A program made the position numbers and the translations under genes. Below the pieces are notes generated by a model. That model saw only the letters and a list, made by a program, of their open reading frames with translations, had not been told where the DNA came from and searched no databases. This document shows, piece by piece, positions 25,287 to 32,141 of a stretch of 45,585 bases of DNA (positions within the stretch are counted from its first letter, which is position 1; every line of letters starts with the position of its first letter). The stretch comes from Chloroflexota bacterium (GTDB lineage: Bacteria; Chloroflexota; Dehalococcoidia; Lucifugimonadales; Lucifugimonadaceae). The DNA is taken from assembly GCA_018650185.1 (NCBI GenBank), contig JABIGL010000126.1, positions 1 through 45,585 of the forward strand, written 5' to 3'.

Positions 25287-26060
25287 CTACTCGCCCGCGC
25301 GTCGCACCACCCACACCATCTCCTCGCTGTCCTCTTGTAGCGGACCGCCGGAAAAATCCCCGTATACCTGATCCGCGGCCAGCCCGGCCTCCTCCAGCAT
25401 CACATGAACCTCTGATGGATACATAAACCGAAGATCAACCTCCAGATCTTCAGTCCGTACCACGGAGCCGGACTCGTCCAACTCCTCGACCGTCTGCACG
25501 CTGTGAATCGTTTGAGCAATCGGATCGGGCGTGTTCACCGCACTTAAGAGGCAACGGCGACCGGTGGCGGGATTGATCGTCTCGCCCATCGAGAACGGCT
25601 CTTTTGACGTATCGGCGATGAGATCGGGATCGGGAACGAACAGGTTAAACGCCAGCATCCCACCAGGTGCCAGGTGTGACGCGGCCCTGCGCAGTGATTC
25701 GAGCTGTTCCTCCGGAGTTAGTGCGAGGTACAGGGTTCGTGCGGGAATGATGACAAGGGGGAACTGGCGGTCCAGCGCGAGCGATCGCATATCGCCCTGA
25801 ACGAATTCGTACGCACCGCCGAGGTTGCTTGTGGCTGCCGCTCGTTCACCGGCCCTGGCAAGCATGGCAGGGGAGAAGTCGACGCCAAGGACATCGATCC
25901 CCGCCGCAGCGATTGGCAGACTCACCCGTCCAGTGCCACAGCCAATCTCCAGAACCGGTCCGCCTGAAGCCCGCGCAAGCTCAACATAAAACGCGACATC
26001 CTCGACCCCGGCGGTCGAGTAAAAGACGTCATACCACTCAGCCCAGGCGTCGTAATTCAT
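25287..26060 (-). CDS. Class I SAM-dependent methyltransferase
   Basis: A 257-residue Rossmann-fold methyltransferase. Motif I is VLEIGCGTGRVSLPIA near residues 36-51, followed by the acidic residue at the end of strand 2 in VLGVDFSPAML, and FVQGDMRSL as motif II/III. The C-terminal half has VDLRFMYPSEVHVMLEEAGL, typical of the SAM-MT_25 / Methyltransf_11 type small-molecule methyltransferases. The beginning MNYDAWAEWYDVFYS is the standard capping helix. The ATG at 26060 is kept. The substrate is unknown, and no neighbour clarifies it. Confidence 0.85.
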   Translation of the reverse strand: MNYDAWAEWYDVFYSTAGVEDVAFYVELARASGGPVLEIGCGTGRVSLPIAAAGIDVLGVDFSPAMLARAGERAAATSNLGGAYEFVQGDMRSLALDRQFPLVIIPARTLYLALTPEEQLESLRRAASHLAPGGMLAFNLFVPDPDLIADTSKEPFSMGETINPATGRRCLLSAVNTPDPIAQTIHSVQTVEELDESGSVVRTEDLEVDLRFMYPSEVHVMLEEAGLAADQVYGDFSGGPLQEDSEEMVWVVRRAGE

Positions 26061-26400
26061 GGTGGAAGCTTCTCGATCTGCCTATTTAGGGGGGAGAAAA
26101 CTGCCCCTCTCCCGGTGGGAGAGGGATGAGGTGACGGAGGTTCAAGGTCGAGCGTAAACGGTGTTTCTTCGGTAGGACGCTGATCCGGTCAATATCCCTG
26201 TATTCGTGTCCGCTAGAAATGGGCGGAGCGAGTGCTGGGTCTACAAGACACCATTGTTCATCCCGAACCTGAGGGCACCTTGATATCGCACTCTCTCTCA
26301 GCGGGAGAAGGCCAGATGCATGAAATTTGACAGCGTGGACCATGCAAACATGCAAATGTGGCCGAGGCCATCAAAATACACCCGTCATCGCCTACTGCGA
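26061..26400. repeat. Intergenic region with palindromic repeat copies
   Basis: A copy of the CCCCTCTCCC / GGGAGAGGG repeat lies at 26103-26140, with a degenerate tail (ATGAGGTGACGG). A further degenerate fragment (CTCTCTCTCAGCGGGAGAAG) lies near 26290-26310. The remainder holds no recognisable gene or RNA. Confidence 0.65.
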
Positions 26401-27159
26401 CTAACCCGCTTGGGCGTACTCTTCCATGACCTCGTCCGGAAAGTCTGCGTTGGAGAACACTTTCTGGACATCGTCTAGCTCCTCCAACGTGTCCAGCAAG
26501 CGAAGCGCCTGCTTCGCTTTTGTGTCATCCAGCTCTACGAGAGTACTGGGCACCATCGCCAGCTCGGCGGACTCCACCTCGACACCGTCCATGCCCTCAA
26601 GCGCCGATTTGAGCGGCTCAAAGCTCGTGAACGGCACCTTGAACTCGATAGAGGTGCCCTCGATGTCGAAATCCTCAGCACCGGCGTCTACGGCCTCCAG
26701 AGCGATCTCCTCCGGGTCACCGGAAGATGCCTCTACGTTAATCACGCCGGAGTTAGAGAATCCCCATGAAACAGCGCCTGACTCTGCGAGATTGCCACCT
26801 GCTCGGGAAAACATCTGGCGGACATCGGACGCCGTGCGGTTCCGGTTATCGGTCAGCGCCTGCACCATGATCGCCGTACCACCGGGGCCGTAGCCCTCGT
26901 AGGTGATCTCTTCGAGATCTGCCCCGTCACCATCAGCGCCCGAACCCTTCGCGATCGCACGATCGATGTTGTCGTTCGGCATGTTTGCGTCTTTGCCGGA
27001 CTGGATCGCCAGGCGAAGCCGGAAATTAGTCTCGGGATCTGCACCGCCGCGAGCCGCCACGATGATTTCTCGGGCGATCTTCGTGAAAAGCTGCCCACGA
27101 CGTGCGTCGGTAGCTGCCTTCTTGTGCTTGATGGTGCTCCACTTAGAGTGGCCTGACAT
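26401..27159 (-). CDS. yebC: YebC/PmpR family protein (TACO1-like)
   Basis: A 252-residue member of the YebC family, which binds DNA or the ribosome; recent work on the family links it to translation of proline-rich stretches, while older work describes transcription regulation. The signature start MSGHSKWSTIKHKKAATDA follows an ATG at 27159 with GGAGGAGC upstream; a longer open frame is ignored. Further family blocks are TKIAREIIVAARGG, PNDNIDRAIAKGSG, EEITYEGYGPGGTAI and RNRTASDVRQMFSRAGG. It lies downstream of rimM on the same strand, separated by about 130 bases. Confidence 0.95.
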   Translation of the reverse strand: MSGHSKWSTIKHKKAATDARRGQLFTKIAREIIVAARGGADPETNFRLRLAIQSGKDANMPNDNIDRAIAKGSGADGDGADLEEITYEGYGPGGTAIMVQALTDNRNRTASDVRQMFSRAGGNLAESGAVSWGFSNSGVINVEASSGDPEEIALEAVDAGAEDFDIEGTSIEFKVPFTSFEPLKSALEGMDGVEVESAELAMVPSTLVELDDTKAKQALRLLDTLEELDDVQKVFSNADFPDEVMEEYAQAG

Positions 27160-27288
27160 GGTGCTCCTCCCGTTGCCGAATCTATCGGTACGCGGGCTTC
27201 GATCTTCACAGAACCCGGGGGCGTTTTTTAAAGACTTGGGCAGTGATCTTAGCAAGCCACCCGAAACGGGGCAAAGTTTCGTAGGCTC

Positions 27289-27900
27289 TTACCGAAGTCC
27301 CTCCGGCAGATTCACCGTCACGATCCCGTTATTCACGTCCACCTCCAGCACCACATCTGCAATCGCCGGGATCAGAATCTGCCCCTTGGCGTCAGTGGCT
27401 TTGGGGTCGCCTACAACATACACATCGTTCGCCCCGGTCACGATGATCTCCAGCACCTCGCCCAGCTCTTCACCCTCAGTAGTGCGAACCTTCGCTCCTA
27501 CAATCTCGTAGTGGTAGTAGGTGCCATCTGGCGCCTCCGGGATGTCGTCGCCTTCCATCTCGATGACGGTGCCACGGAGCGCGTTGGCGTCACGGGTGTT
27601 CCGCACGATATCCAGCTGCAAGACGATTGCAGATCCGGCGCGGTGGCTATCCAGGATTCGGGCCTCGCGACCGCCATTGATATAGACAGTGACGCCGGGC
27701 GAGAAGCGGTCTTCGTCCTCGGAAAACTGGCTGACAGCAATCGAGCCGTCGACGCCCCAGGACCTGCGGACGGAAGCAACCCCGACACGTGTAGGTGTAG
27801 AGGTTTGGATCTTCTCGCTTGCGGGCGGGCGTTTACGCGGAACCTGGCCCGGCTCAAAGGTTTGCCGACGACGCCTGCGGTTGGATTGCTGGGGCGACAT
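27289..27900 (-). CDS. rimM: Ribosome maturation factor RimM
   Basis: RimM helps assemble the head of the 30S subunit by binding protein S19. The 203-residue product has a basic N-terminal extension of about 36 residues, then the RimM N-domain (VGVASVRRSWGVDGSIAV) and a PRC-barrel domain (YYHYEIVGAKVRTTEGEELG) ending with the usual PEGL motif. The extension is longer than in most RimM proteins and rich in Arg and Gln; a later start cannot be excluded. It follows khpA by 15 bases. Confidence 0.92.
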   Translation of the reverse strand: MSPQQSNRRRRRQTFEPGQVPRKRPPASEKIQTSTPTRVGVASVRRSWGVDGSIAVSQFSEDEDRFSPGVTVYINGGREARILDSHRAGSAIVLQLDIVRNTRDANALRGTVIEMEGDDIPEAPDGTYYHYEIVGAKVRTTEGEELGEVLEIIVTGANDVYVVGDPKATDAKGQILIPAIADVVLEVDVNNGIVTVNLPEGLR

Positions 27901-27915
27901 TTCGCCGAATCCCCG

Positions 27916-28143
27916 CTAGTCGATCTGGAGGACGATGCGCTGGTCCGACTTCACGCCGGAAACCCGCAGCAGGGAGCGAATGGCCTGCGCCACCCGGCCG
28001 TCACGGCCGATGACCTTGCCCTTGTCCTCGTCATCCACGATGAGCGTGATGAACACGCGATTGCCGCGGACCTCTTCCGTGACCTCGACAGCGTCGGGGT
28101 TACGGACAAGCGCCCGGGCTATGTACTCGACCATCTCTTTCAT
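27916..28143 (-). CDS. khpA: KH-domain RNA-binding protein
   Basis: A 75-residue single KH domain of the KhpA/YlqC family. The signature is DDEDKGKVIGRDGRVAQAI, the GxxG loop (IGRDGR) that binds single-stranded RNA, preceded by the MKEMVEYIARALVRNPD helix. KhpA is thought to act as a global RNA chaperone, often with KhpB. The gene lies four bases downstream of rpsP, in the widely conserved rpsP-khpA-rimM order. Confidence 0.94.
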   Translation of the reverse strand: MKEMVEYIARALVRNPDAVEVTEEVRGNRVFITLIVDDEDKGKVIGRDGRVAQAIRSLLRVSGVKSDQRIVLQID

Positions 28144-28147
28144 GAGA

Positions 28148-28408
28148 TCAGGCGGTCTCTTTCACTTTGTCTATGATGCCAAGCTTCTTCAGCATCGCAC
28201 CAACAGACTCACTGGGCTGTGCACCCTGGCGGAGCCATTTGAGGGCCAGCTCTTCGTCGATCTTGACCTCAGACGGGTCTTTCATCGGGTCGAACGTGCC
28301 GATCTGCTCGATGAACGCGCCATTGCGAGCAGTGCGCTGGTCAGCGACTACTACGCGGTAAAACGGGTGGCCCTTCGCGCCGATGCGGCGCAGCCGAATG
28401 CGAACCAT
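28148..28408 (-). CDS. rpsP: 30S ribosomal protein S16
   Basis: An 86-residue S16 protein starting [20 protein letters not shown], the canonical opening, with the conserved [13 protein letters not shown] and [21 protein letters not shown]16 is a structural component of the 30S subunit. It leads the rpsP-khpA-rimM unit. trmD and rplS, which often follow, are not present downstream here; ffh is not directly upstream either. Confidence 0.97.
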   Translation of the reverse strand: MVRIRLRRIGAKGHPFYRVVVADQRTARNGAFIEQIGTFDPMKDPSEVKIDEELALKWLRQGAQPSESVGAMLKKLGIIDKVKETA

Positions 28409-28515
28409 GTAAAGAATGAACTCCAGTTACGTACGGGAATCGCCCGGACATCGTGACATAACGCCACAACTCGGGCAGTTAACCCAACAAGTGTAGGTAC
28501 GGCGGGATAGGAGTG

Positions 28516-29151
28516 TCAACGCGAAGGGGGCTGTTTAAGAGGGCGCTCGTTCTCCGGGGTGATCAATTCATACGGCAGATGCCGGACAAAGTTGATATCT
28601 GAGAGCGATACGGAACCAGGGCTGATCTCTATTGTCGAGACGCTGCAGTTGGCAAGTAAGTTGCGCATCTGTCCGTCCCAGGGGATGCCCTGCACATGAT
28701 CGAGGATGACGTTGATAGTGCCGCCGTGTGAGATAAGTGCGATGTCTTCGTGTTCCAGCGGTTGAACTTCGCTGATGAAGTCTCCAAACCCTCTGATCAC
28801 GCTCTCACTGAAATCCGCTCCGTAGTCTCCGCCCCAATCGCCGAAATCGATCAACGGCCTCTTTCGCCCTGAAGCTTCAGGACCCGGGAAGTCCCCGAGA
28901 TCGATTTCCGCCATCAGGGGCAATGTTTTCGGGGGTGCGCCAAGCCTTGTGATCAGCGGGGCCGCGGTTTGTTTGGCCCGTAACAACGGACTGACATAAA
29001 CCGATGACACGCCAACGTCATGGAGATGGTCTGCAGTGAGAGTTGACTGACGTTCACCACGATGCGTCAGTGTCGGATCACCGACGTATGTGGTATCAGC
29101 GCCCATCGTCTCGGCATGGCGGACGAGGTGGACCCTCTGGATTTGCGGCAT
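28516..29151 (-). CDS. Histidine phosphatase family protein
   Basis: A 211-residue member of the phosphoglycerate mutase-like histidine phosphatases. The catalytic motif is LVRHAE (Arg11, His12, Glu14) and the second histidine lies in ALISHGGTI. Segments VYVSPLLRAKQTAAPLI and the acidic residue in IDLGDFPGPE also fit. Substrates of these enzymes range from sugar phosphates to nucleotides, and none is implied here. The ATG at 29151 has a poor ribosome binding site. The gene lies 110 bases downstream of the two-UGA selenoprotein gene on the same strand, so the two may be co-transcribed. Confidence 0.87.
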   Translation of the reverse strand: MPQIQRVHLVRHAETMGADTTYVGDPTLTHRGERQSTLTADHLHDVGVSSVYVSPLLRAKQTAAPLITRLGAPPKTLPLMAEIDLGDFPGPEASGRKRPLIDFGDWGGDYGADFSESVIRGFGDFISEVQPLEHEDIALISHGGTINVILDHVQGIPWDGQMRNLLANCSVSTIEISPGSVSLSDINFVRHLPYELITPENERPLKQPPSR

Positions 29152-29261
29152 GCATCGATAGTAGGCCAGAAATCAGCCAACTCGAAGGGTTATTTGTCAA
29201 TCTGACGGGCCTCTTGATCACTTATCACTGCGGTCATCGGCCCAGGACCGCTCCGGAACCG

Positions 29262-29474
29262 CTAGACGACACCCGCCTCTTTGCGTTGTACAGCCGGACA
29301 CAGTTGGTCCGAGTAGGAGCAGAAAACGCAGCAGCCACCCTCAGGTGGGGTCAGGTTCGCACCGCACGACGTGCAGTCATACGCAACCAGTCAGTCGTCC
29401 GCCAGCATTATTTCGGCGGTAACTGCCTTGCATTCAGGTCAGGTCAGGTTGGTTTCGAGGATTACTTCAAGCAC
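29262..29474 (-). CDS. GDCCVxC-type selenoprotein with two in-frame UGA codons
   Basis: Reading the minus strand from GTG at 29474 gives a 70-residue protein interrupted only by two TGA codons, at residue 12 (29441-29439) and residue 28 (29393-29391), before a TAG at 29262. The purine-rich AGGAGAGAG lies about eight bases upstream of the GTG. The visible C-terminal part, YDCTSCGANLTPPEGG then CCVFCSYSDQLCP, is the hallmark of the small GDCCVxC proteins, whose known name is GDCCVxC domain-containing (seleno)protein. From memory, relatives have a CPxC near the start and an MPxDAC-x3-Y-x-C stretch: both TGA codons fall exactly on the cysteine positions of those motifs. Here the first G of GDCC is followed by G instead of D (GGCC). 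Selenocysteine insertion is therefore the best reading. Function is unknown; a redox or metal-binding role is likely. No sel genes are in the window. Confidence 0.8.
29362..29376 (-). promoter_or_regulatory. SECIS-like hairpin after the second UGA
   Basis: CTGCAC (29376-29371) pairs with GTGCGG (29367-29362) through five Watson-Crick pairs and one G-U pair, with loop GTC. The loop starts with G and lies 20 bases from the second UGA, again matching the bacterial SECIS spacing. Confidence 0.5.
29399..29419 (-). promoter_or_regulatory. SECIS-like hairpin after the first UGA
   Basis: Downstream of the first UGA, CCGCC (29419-29415) pairs with GGCGG (29403-29399) around the loop GAAATAATGCT. The loop begins with G and is 24 bases from the UGA, within the spacing expected of bacterial SECIS elements. 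Confidence 0.5.
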
Positions 29475-29563
29475 TTAGAAAGCTCTCTCCTGATTCAGAT
29501 AAAACGTCGGTAGTACCGGGATTGTGCCACAACTTCGGATCCCAGGTTGGGAATCGGGGAACA

Positions 29564-30523
29564 TCAGACCGTTAGACCGGCGTGCTCCGGCAAATCCAAC
29601 ATCAAATTCATGTTCTGTATAGCCGCTCCGGATGCGCCCTTGCCAAGGTTGTCGATCTGGATGACCAACAGAACGTGTCCAAGCTCGTTCGGCACCACAG
29701 ATATATCAAGTCCGTCGTTGTCGTTCCGGGCCTGCGGATCGAATGCCGGATCGGAGTACGCAAGGGTGTCTTCCAACGAAACCACGTTCACCAGCGGCTC
29801 GTCTGCATAACGTTCGTCTAGCAAACCATGGATCGTCTCGGCGTTCGCACCACCCTGGATAACCGACTTATGGAGCGGCACCTCAACGCGCATGCCCTTC
29901 AAGAACGGGCCCACCGACGGGATGAACTGCGGCTCGTACGTTAGCCCCGAGTACTTCTGCATCTCAGGAACGTGTTTGTGCTTTGTGTGGAGAGCGTACG
30001 GTGACTCAAACGGCAACCCTTCAAGATCAGGCTGGCCGCCCTCCCACTTGGCAATTAGATTCTTACCGCCACCCGAGTACCCGGAGAGGGCGTGGATCGT
30101 AAGCGGCATGTCCTTGGAAACGATTCCCGCCTCGGTTAGTGGACGAATGCAGAGCACCACCCCGGTCGGGTAGCAGCCGGGGTTTGCGACGGTGTTCGAC
30201 TCCCTGACAGCGTCACGTTGATCCGGCGTCATCTCCGGCAAGCCGTACACCCAGCCGTCGGCGACCCGGTGCGCGGTAGAAGGGTCGACGATCTTCGTCC
30301 CGCTCTCGGCCGCCCATTCCGCGGCCTCAATGGCGGCATCGTCTGGCAAGCAGAGTATGGCGAGATCAGAATTCACGAGGGCGTCTCGGCGTTCATCCAC
30401 GTCGCGGCGCAGGTCTTTATCCACAACGACGACATCTAAGTCATCGCGCGGCTCGAGCCGGTCTTTGATCCTGAGACCGGTAGTGCCGTAAGAGCCGTCT
30501 ATGAAAACCTTGGAGTTCGCCAT
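29564..30523 (-). CDS. argC: N-acetyl-gamma-glutamyl-phosphate reductase (short form)
   Basis: This enzyme reduces N-acetylglutamyl phosphate to the semialdehyde with NADPH, the third step of arginine synthesis. The 319-residue product is of the short ArgC type: it opens MANSKVFIDGSYGTTGLRI, a Rossmann start, with the nucleophile Cys117 in ANPGCYPTGVVL, the block HALSGYSGGGKNLI and a histidine in YALHTKHKHVPEM. AAGGATG lies upstream of the ATG. No other arg gene is adjacent, so the pathway must be spread elsewhere in the genome. Confidence 0.93.
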   Translation of the reverse strand: MANSKVFIDGSYGTTGLRIKDRLEPRDDLDVVVVDKDLRRDVDERRDALVNSDLAILCLPDDAAIEAAEWAAESGTKIVDPSTAHRVADGWVYGLPEMTPDQRDAVRESNTVANPGCYPTGVVLCIRPLTEAGIVSKDMPLTIHALSGYSGGGKNLIAKWEGGQPDLEGLPFESPYALHTKHKHVPEMQKYSGLTYEPQFIPSVGPFLKGMRVEVPLHKSVIQGGANAETIHGLLDERYADEPLVNVVSLEDTLAYSDPAFDPQARNDNDGLDISVVPNELGHVLLVIQIDNLGKGASGAAIQNMNLMLDLPEHAGLTV

Positions 30524-30639
30524 CTCATCCTTCAGGCCCGCGTGCGTGCGTTTGTTTGGAGTGACTTATTGTGCCATGTGGCGTTGGGGGCGGCTATCAC
30601 GGTACGTACATATGAACGTATTTCGGGACGGTGGCGACG

Positions 30640-30645
30640 TATACT
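30640..30645 (+). promoter_or_regulatory. Candidate -10 box for moaD
   Basis: TATACT lies 39 bases before the moaD start in the argC-moaD divergent gap. A -35 box cannot be recognised. The same hexamer with the same flank (TATACTCAG) occurs at 38327. Confidence 0.35.
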
Positions 30646-30684
30646 CAGAGGGTTCTTTGTACACCCAATGAGACCTCCCACGCC

Positions 30685-30930
30685 ATGAAGATCGCCATCA
30701 AACTCTTTGCAGGACTCCGTGACAGAGCGGGGACTGGCGACCTGTCTGTCGAACTTGATGATGGCGCGACCGTAGCGGACGCTATTGACGAGGCCCAGCG
30801 CATCGGACCCCGACAGTGGACCGCGCCAACAAGCCTCATGGCCGCCGTCAACAACGAGTACGTAGAGTTCAGCGGCGTCCTAAGCGACGGAGACGAACTG
30901 GCTCTGATCCCACCGGTAAGCGGCGGATAG
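30685..30930 (+). CDS. moaD: Molybdopterin synthase sulfur-carrier subunit
   Basis: A ubiquitin-fold protein of 81 residues that carries the sulfur as a C-terminal thiocarboxylate for dithiolene formation in molybdenum cofactor synthesis. It opens MKIAIKLFAGLRDRAG and ends LALIPPVSGG, with the required terminal GG. The ATG at 30685 is preferred to the upstream open frame on homology grounds. Its partner moaE lies 504 bases downstream; the gap is occupied by a repeat-bounded element. Confidence 0.92.
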   Translation: MKIAIKLFAGLRDRAGTGDLSVELDDGATVADAIDEAQRIGPRQWTAPTSLMAAVNNEYVEFSGVLSDGDELALIPPVSGG

Positions 30931-30939
30931 AGCCGGAAT

Positions 30940-31372
30940 CCCCCTCTCCCAGCGGGAGAGGGCTGGGGTGAGGGAGAAGTGTGTTGTGCGATCAAGTCGC
31001 CGTAACCCACGGTCAACGTACACAGCGAGATCATTACGCCGGAACCAGACAGATGCCGAAGCGCTGTTATGGTCCAAGATCCGTGATGGCCGACTAGCGG
31101 GTGCCAAATTTCGACGTCAATTCTCGCCGCCCCCTTCATGTGGCCGATTTCTGCTGTGAAAAAGAAAAGTTAATCGTTGAATTGGACGGCTCTCAACACA
31201 TGGAGACTGTTCACGCGGACGAGAGGCGCACCGCCTTCTTCGAACGGCGTGGTTACAAGGTCGTCAGGTTTTGGAACAACGATGTGTTTAAGAACATGGA
31301 CGGCGTTCTAGAGACGTTGTTGATGTTCACGACTTCTCCCTCACCTTGATCCTCTCCCGCTGGGAGAGGGGG
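30940..31372. mobile_element. Repeat-bounded DUF559 element inserted between moaD and moaE
   Basis: The 433-bp unit is bounded by inverted 40-bp copies of the dispersed palindromic repeat: 30940-30979, CCCCCTCTCCCAGCGGGAGA then GG-GCTGG-GGTGAGGGAGAAG, and 31333-31372 in opposite orientation, which differs only in the five-base block (ATCAA in place of GCTGG). Inside is a DUF559 nuclease-like gene whose GTG start (30968) lies in the left repeat and whose TGA stop (31347-31349) lies in the right one. No flanking direct duplication was obvious by eye. Solo copies of the repeat occur at about ten other sites in the window. Confidence 0.7.
30968..31349 (+). pseudogene. DUF559 (Vsr-like endonuclease fold) gene, frameshifted
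   Basis: Two overlapping frames together encode one DUF559 protein. The first gives RSLRRNQTDAEALLWSKIRD and RLAGAKFRRQFSPP; the second continues with HVADFCCEKEKLIVELDGSQH and GYKVVRFWNNDVFKNMDGVLE. The shift falls at a run of five C at 31130-31134: removing one C restores an ORF of 126 codons with exact family spacing between FRRQ and VDF-type motifs. DUF559 proteins share the PD-(D/E)xK-like fold of very-short-patch repair endonucleases; residues D and E in VADF and VELDG and the Q in GSQH fit that core. The break could be real decay, a sequencing error or programmed slippage. Confidence 0.78.
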
Positions 31373-31434
31373 CTACAATCGGGGTCGTATATATCGACCT
31401 GAATCCTCCCATTTGGGAATGTACCCGTACACAA

Positions 31435-31863
31435 ATGATCATCATCACTGACCAACCACTTGTCCCAAATACGCTCACAAACGCCGTTCGTGACGATACC
31501 GACGGCGCAGTCATCACGTTTGAAGGCGTTACACGGAATCACAACGACGGCCGTGGCGTCGAATACCTGGAGTACGAAGCCTACCGGCCGATGGCCGACG
31601 AGAAGCTCCAGGAACTGATCGACGAGATCAAGGATCGATGGGAGATCGACAAGGTCGCTGTCGCCCACCGCACCGGCCGTGTGGACATAGGCGAGCTAAG
31701 CCTTGTTATCGCTGTTTCAGCAGCCCACCGACGGCCTGCATTCGAAGCCACGCTCCACTTCATCGACCGCCTGAAGGAAGTAGTTCCGATCTGGAAAAAA
31801 GAGTACTTCGAGGGCGGCGAGGTATGGATAGGCGACCCGGGATCAGAGCAAGCGACGGCGTAG
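31435..31863 (+). CDS. moaE: Molybdopterin synthase catalytic subunit
   Basis: A 142-residue MoaE, which with MoaD converts cyclic pyranopterin monophosphate into molybdopterin. Motifs include GAVITFEGVTRNHNDG, YLEYEAYRPMADEKL, VAVAHRTGRVDIGELSLVI and the catalytic lysine region PIWKKEYF. The order moaD-moaE is standard and the strand is shared, but the repeat-bounded element separates them; moaE may now rely on read-through or on its own promoter. Confidence 0.95.
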   Translation: MIIITDQPLVPNTLTNAVRDDTDGAVITFEGVTRNHNDGRGVEYLEYEAYRPMADEKLQELIDEIKDRWEIDKVAVAHRTGRVDIGELSLVIAVSAAHRRPAFEATLHFIDRLKEVVPIWKKEYFEGGEVWIGDPGSEQATA

Positions 31864-32141
31864 TCGTTTCATCGGGCCTACGGTTTTTGTGACAGCCACA
31901 GTCGAGGATATACGTCTAGGCTTTGCCCCGCTCCCGGTCGGGAGAAGTTTGGGGTGAGGGATGCAGGGACGATGCGCCCCTGTATTTAGCGCTCTCTCAA
32001 AGACCAAAGGCGCGATGCCCTACGCCCCCAACATTCCGCGCTGTCCAACGTTCGTAATCGGCATCACAGCGCAAATCCCTTCGAGAACGTCGGGTCAGGA
32101 TATTGTCGTACCGAGGGCACCGCTCACACTTACGTCCCGTG
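31864..32141. repeat. Intergenic repeats between moaE and ppc
   Basis: A degenerate palindromic repeat copy (31926-31960, CCCCGCTCCCGGTCGGGAG with the tail TTTGGGGTGAGGG) is followed by TGCGCCCCTGTATTTAGCGC (31973-32000), the second copy of a sequence at 25126-25153. The genes on either side are convergent. No RNA gene is seen. Confidence 0.65.

Noticed and set aside
30524-30684. Molybdenum cofactor riboswitch upstream of moaD
   Set aside because: The gap is short and shows no multi-stem fold or conserved Moco RNA motifs.
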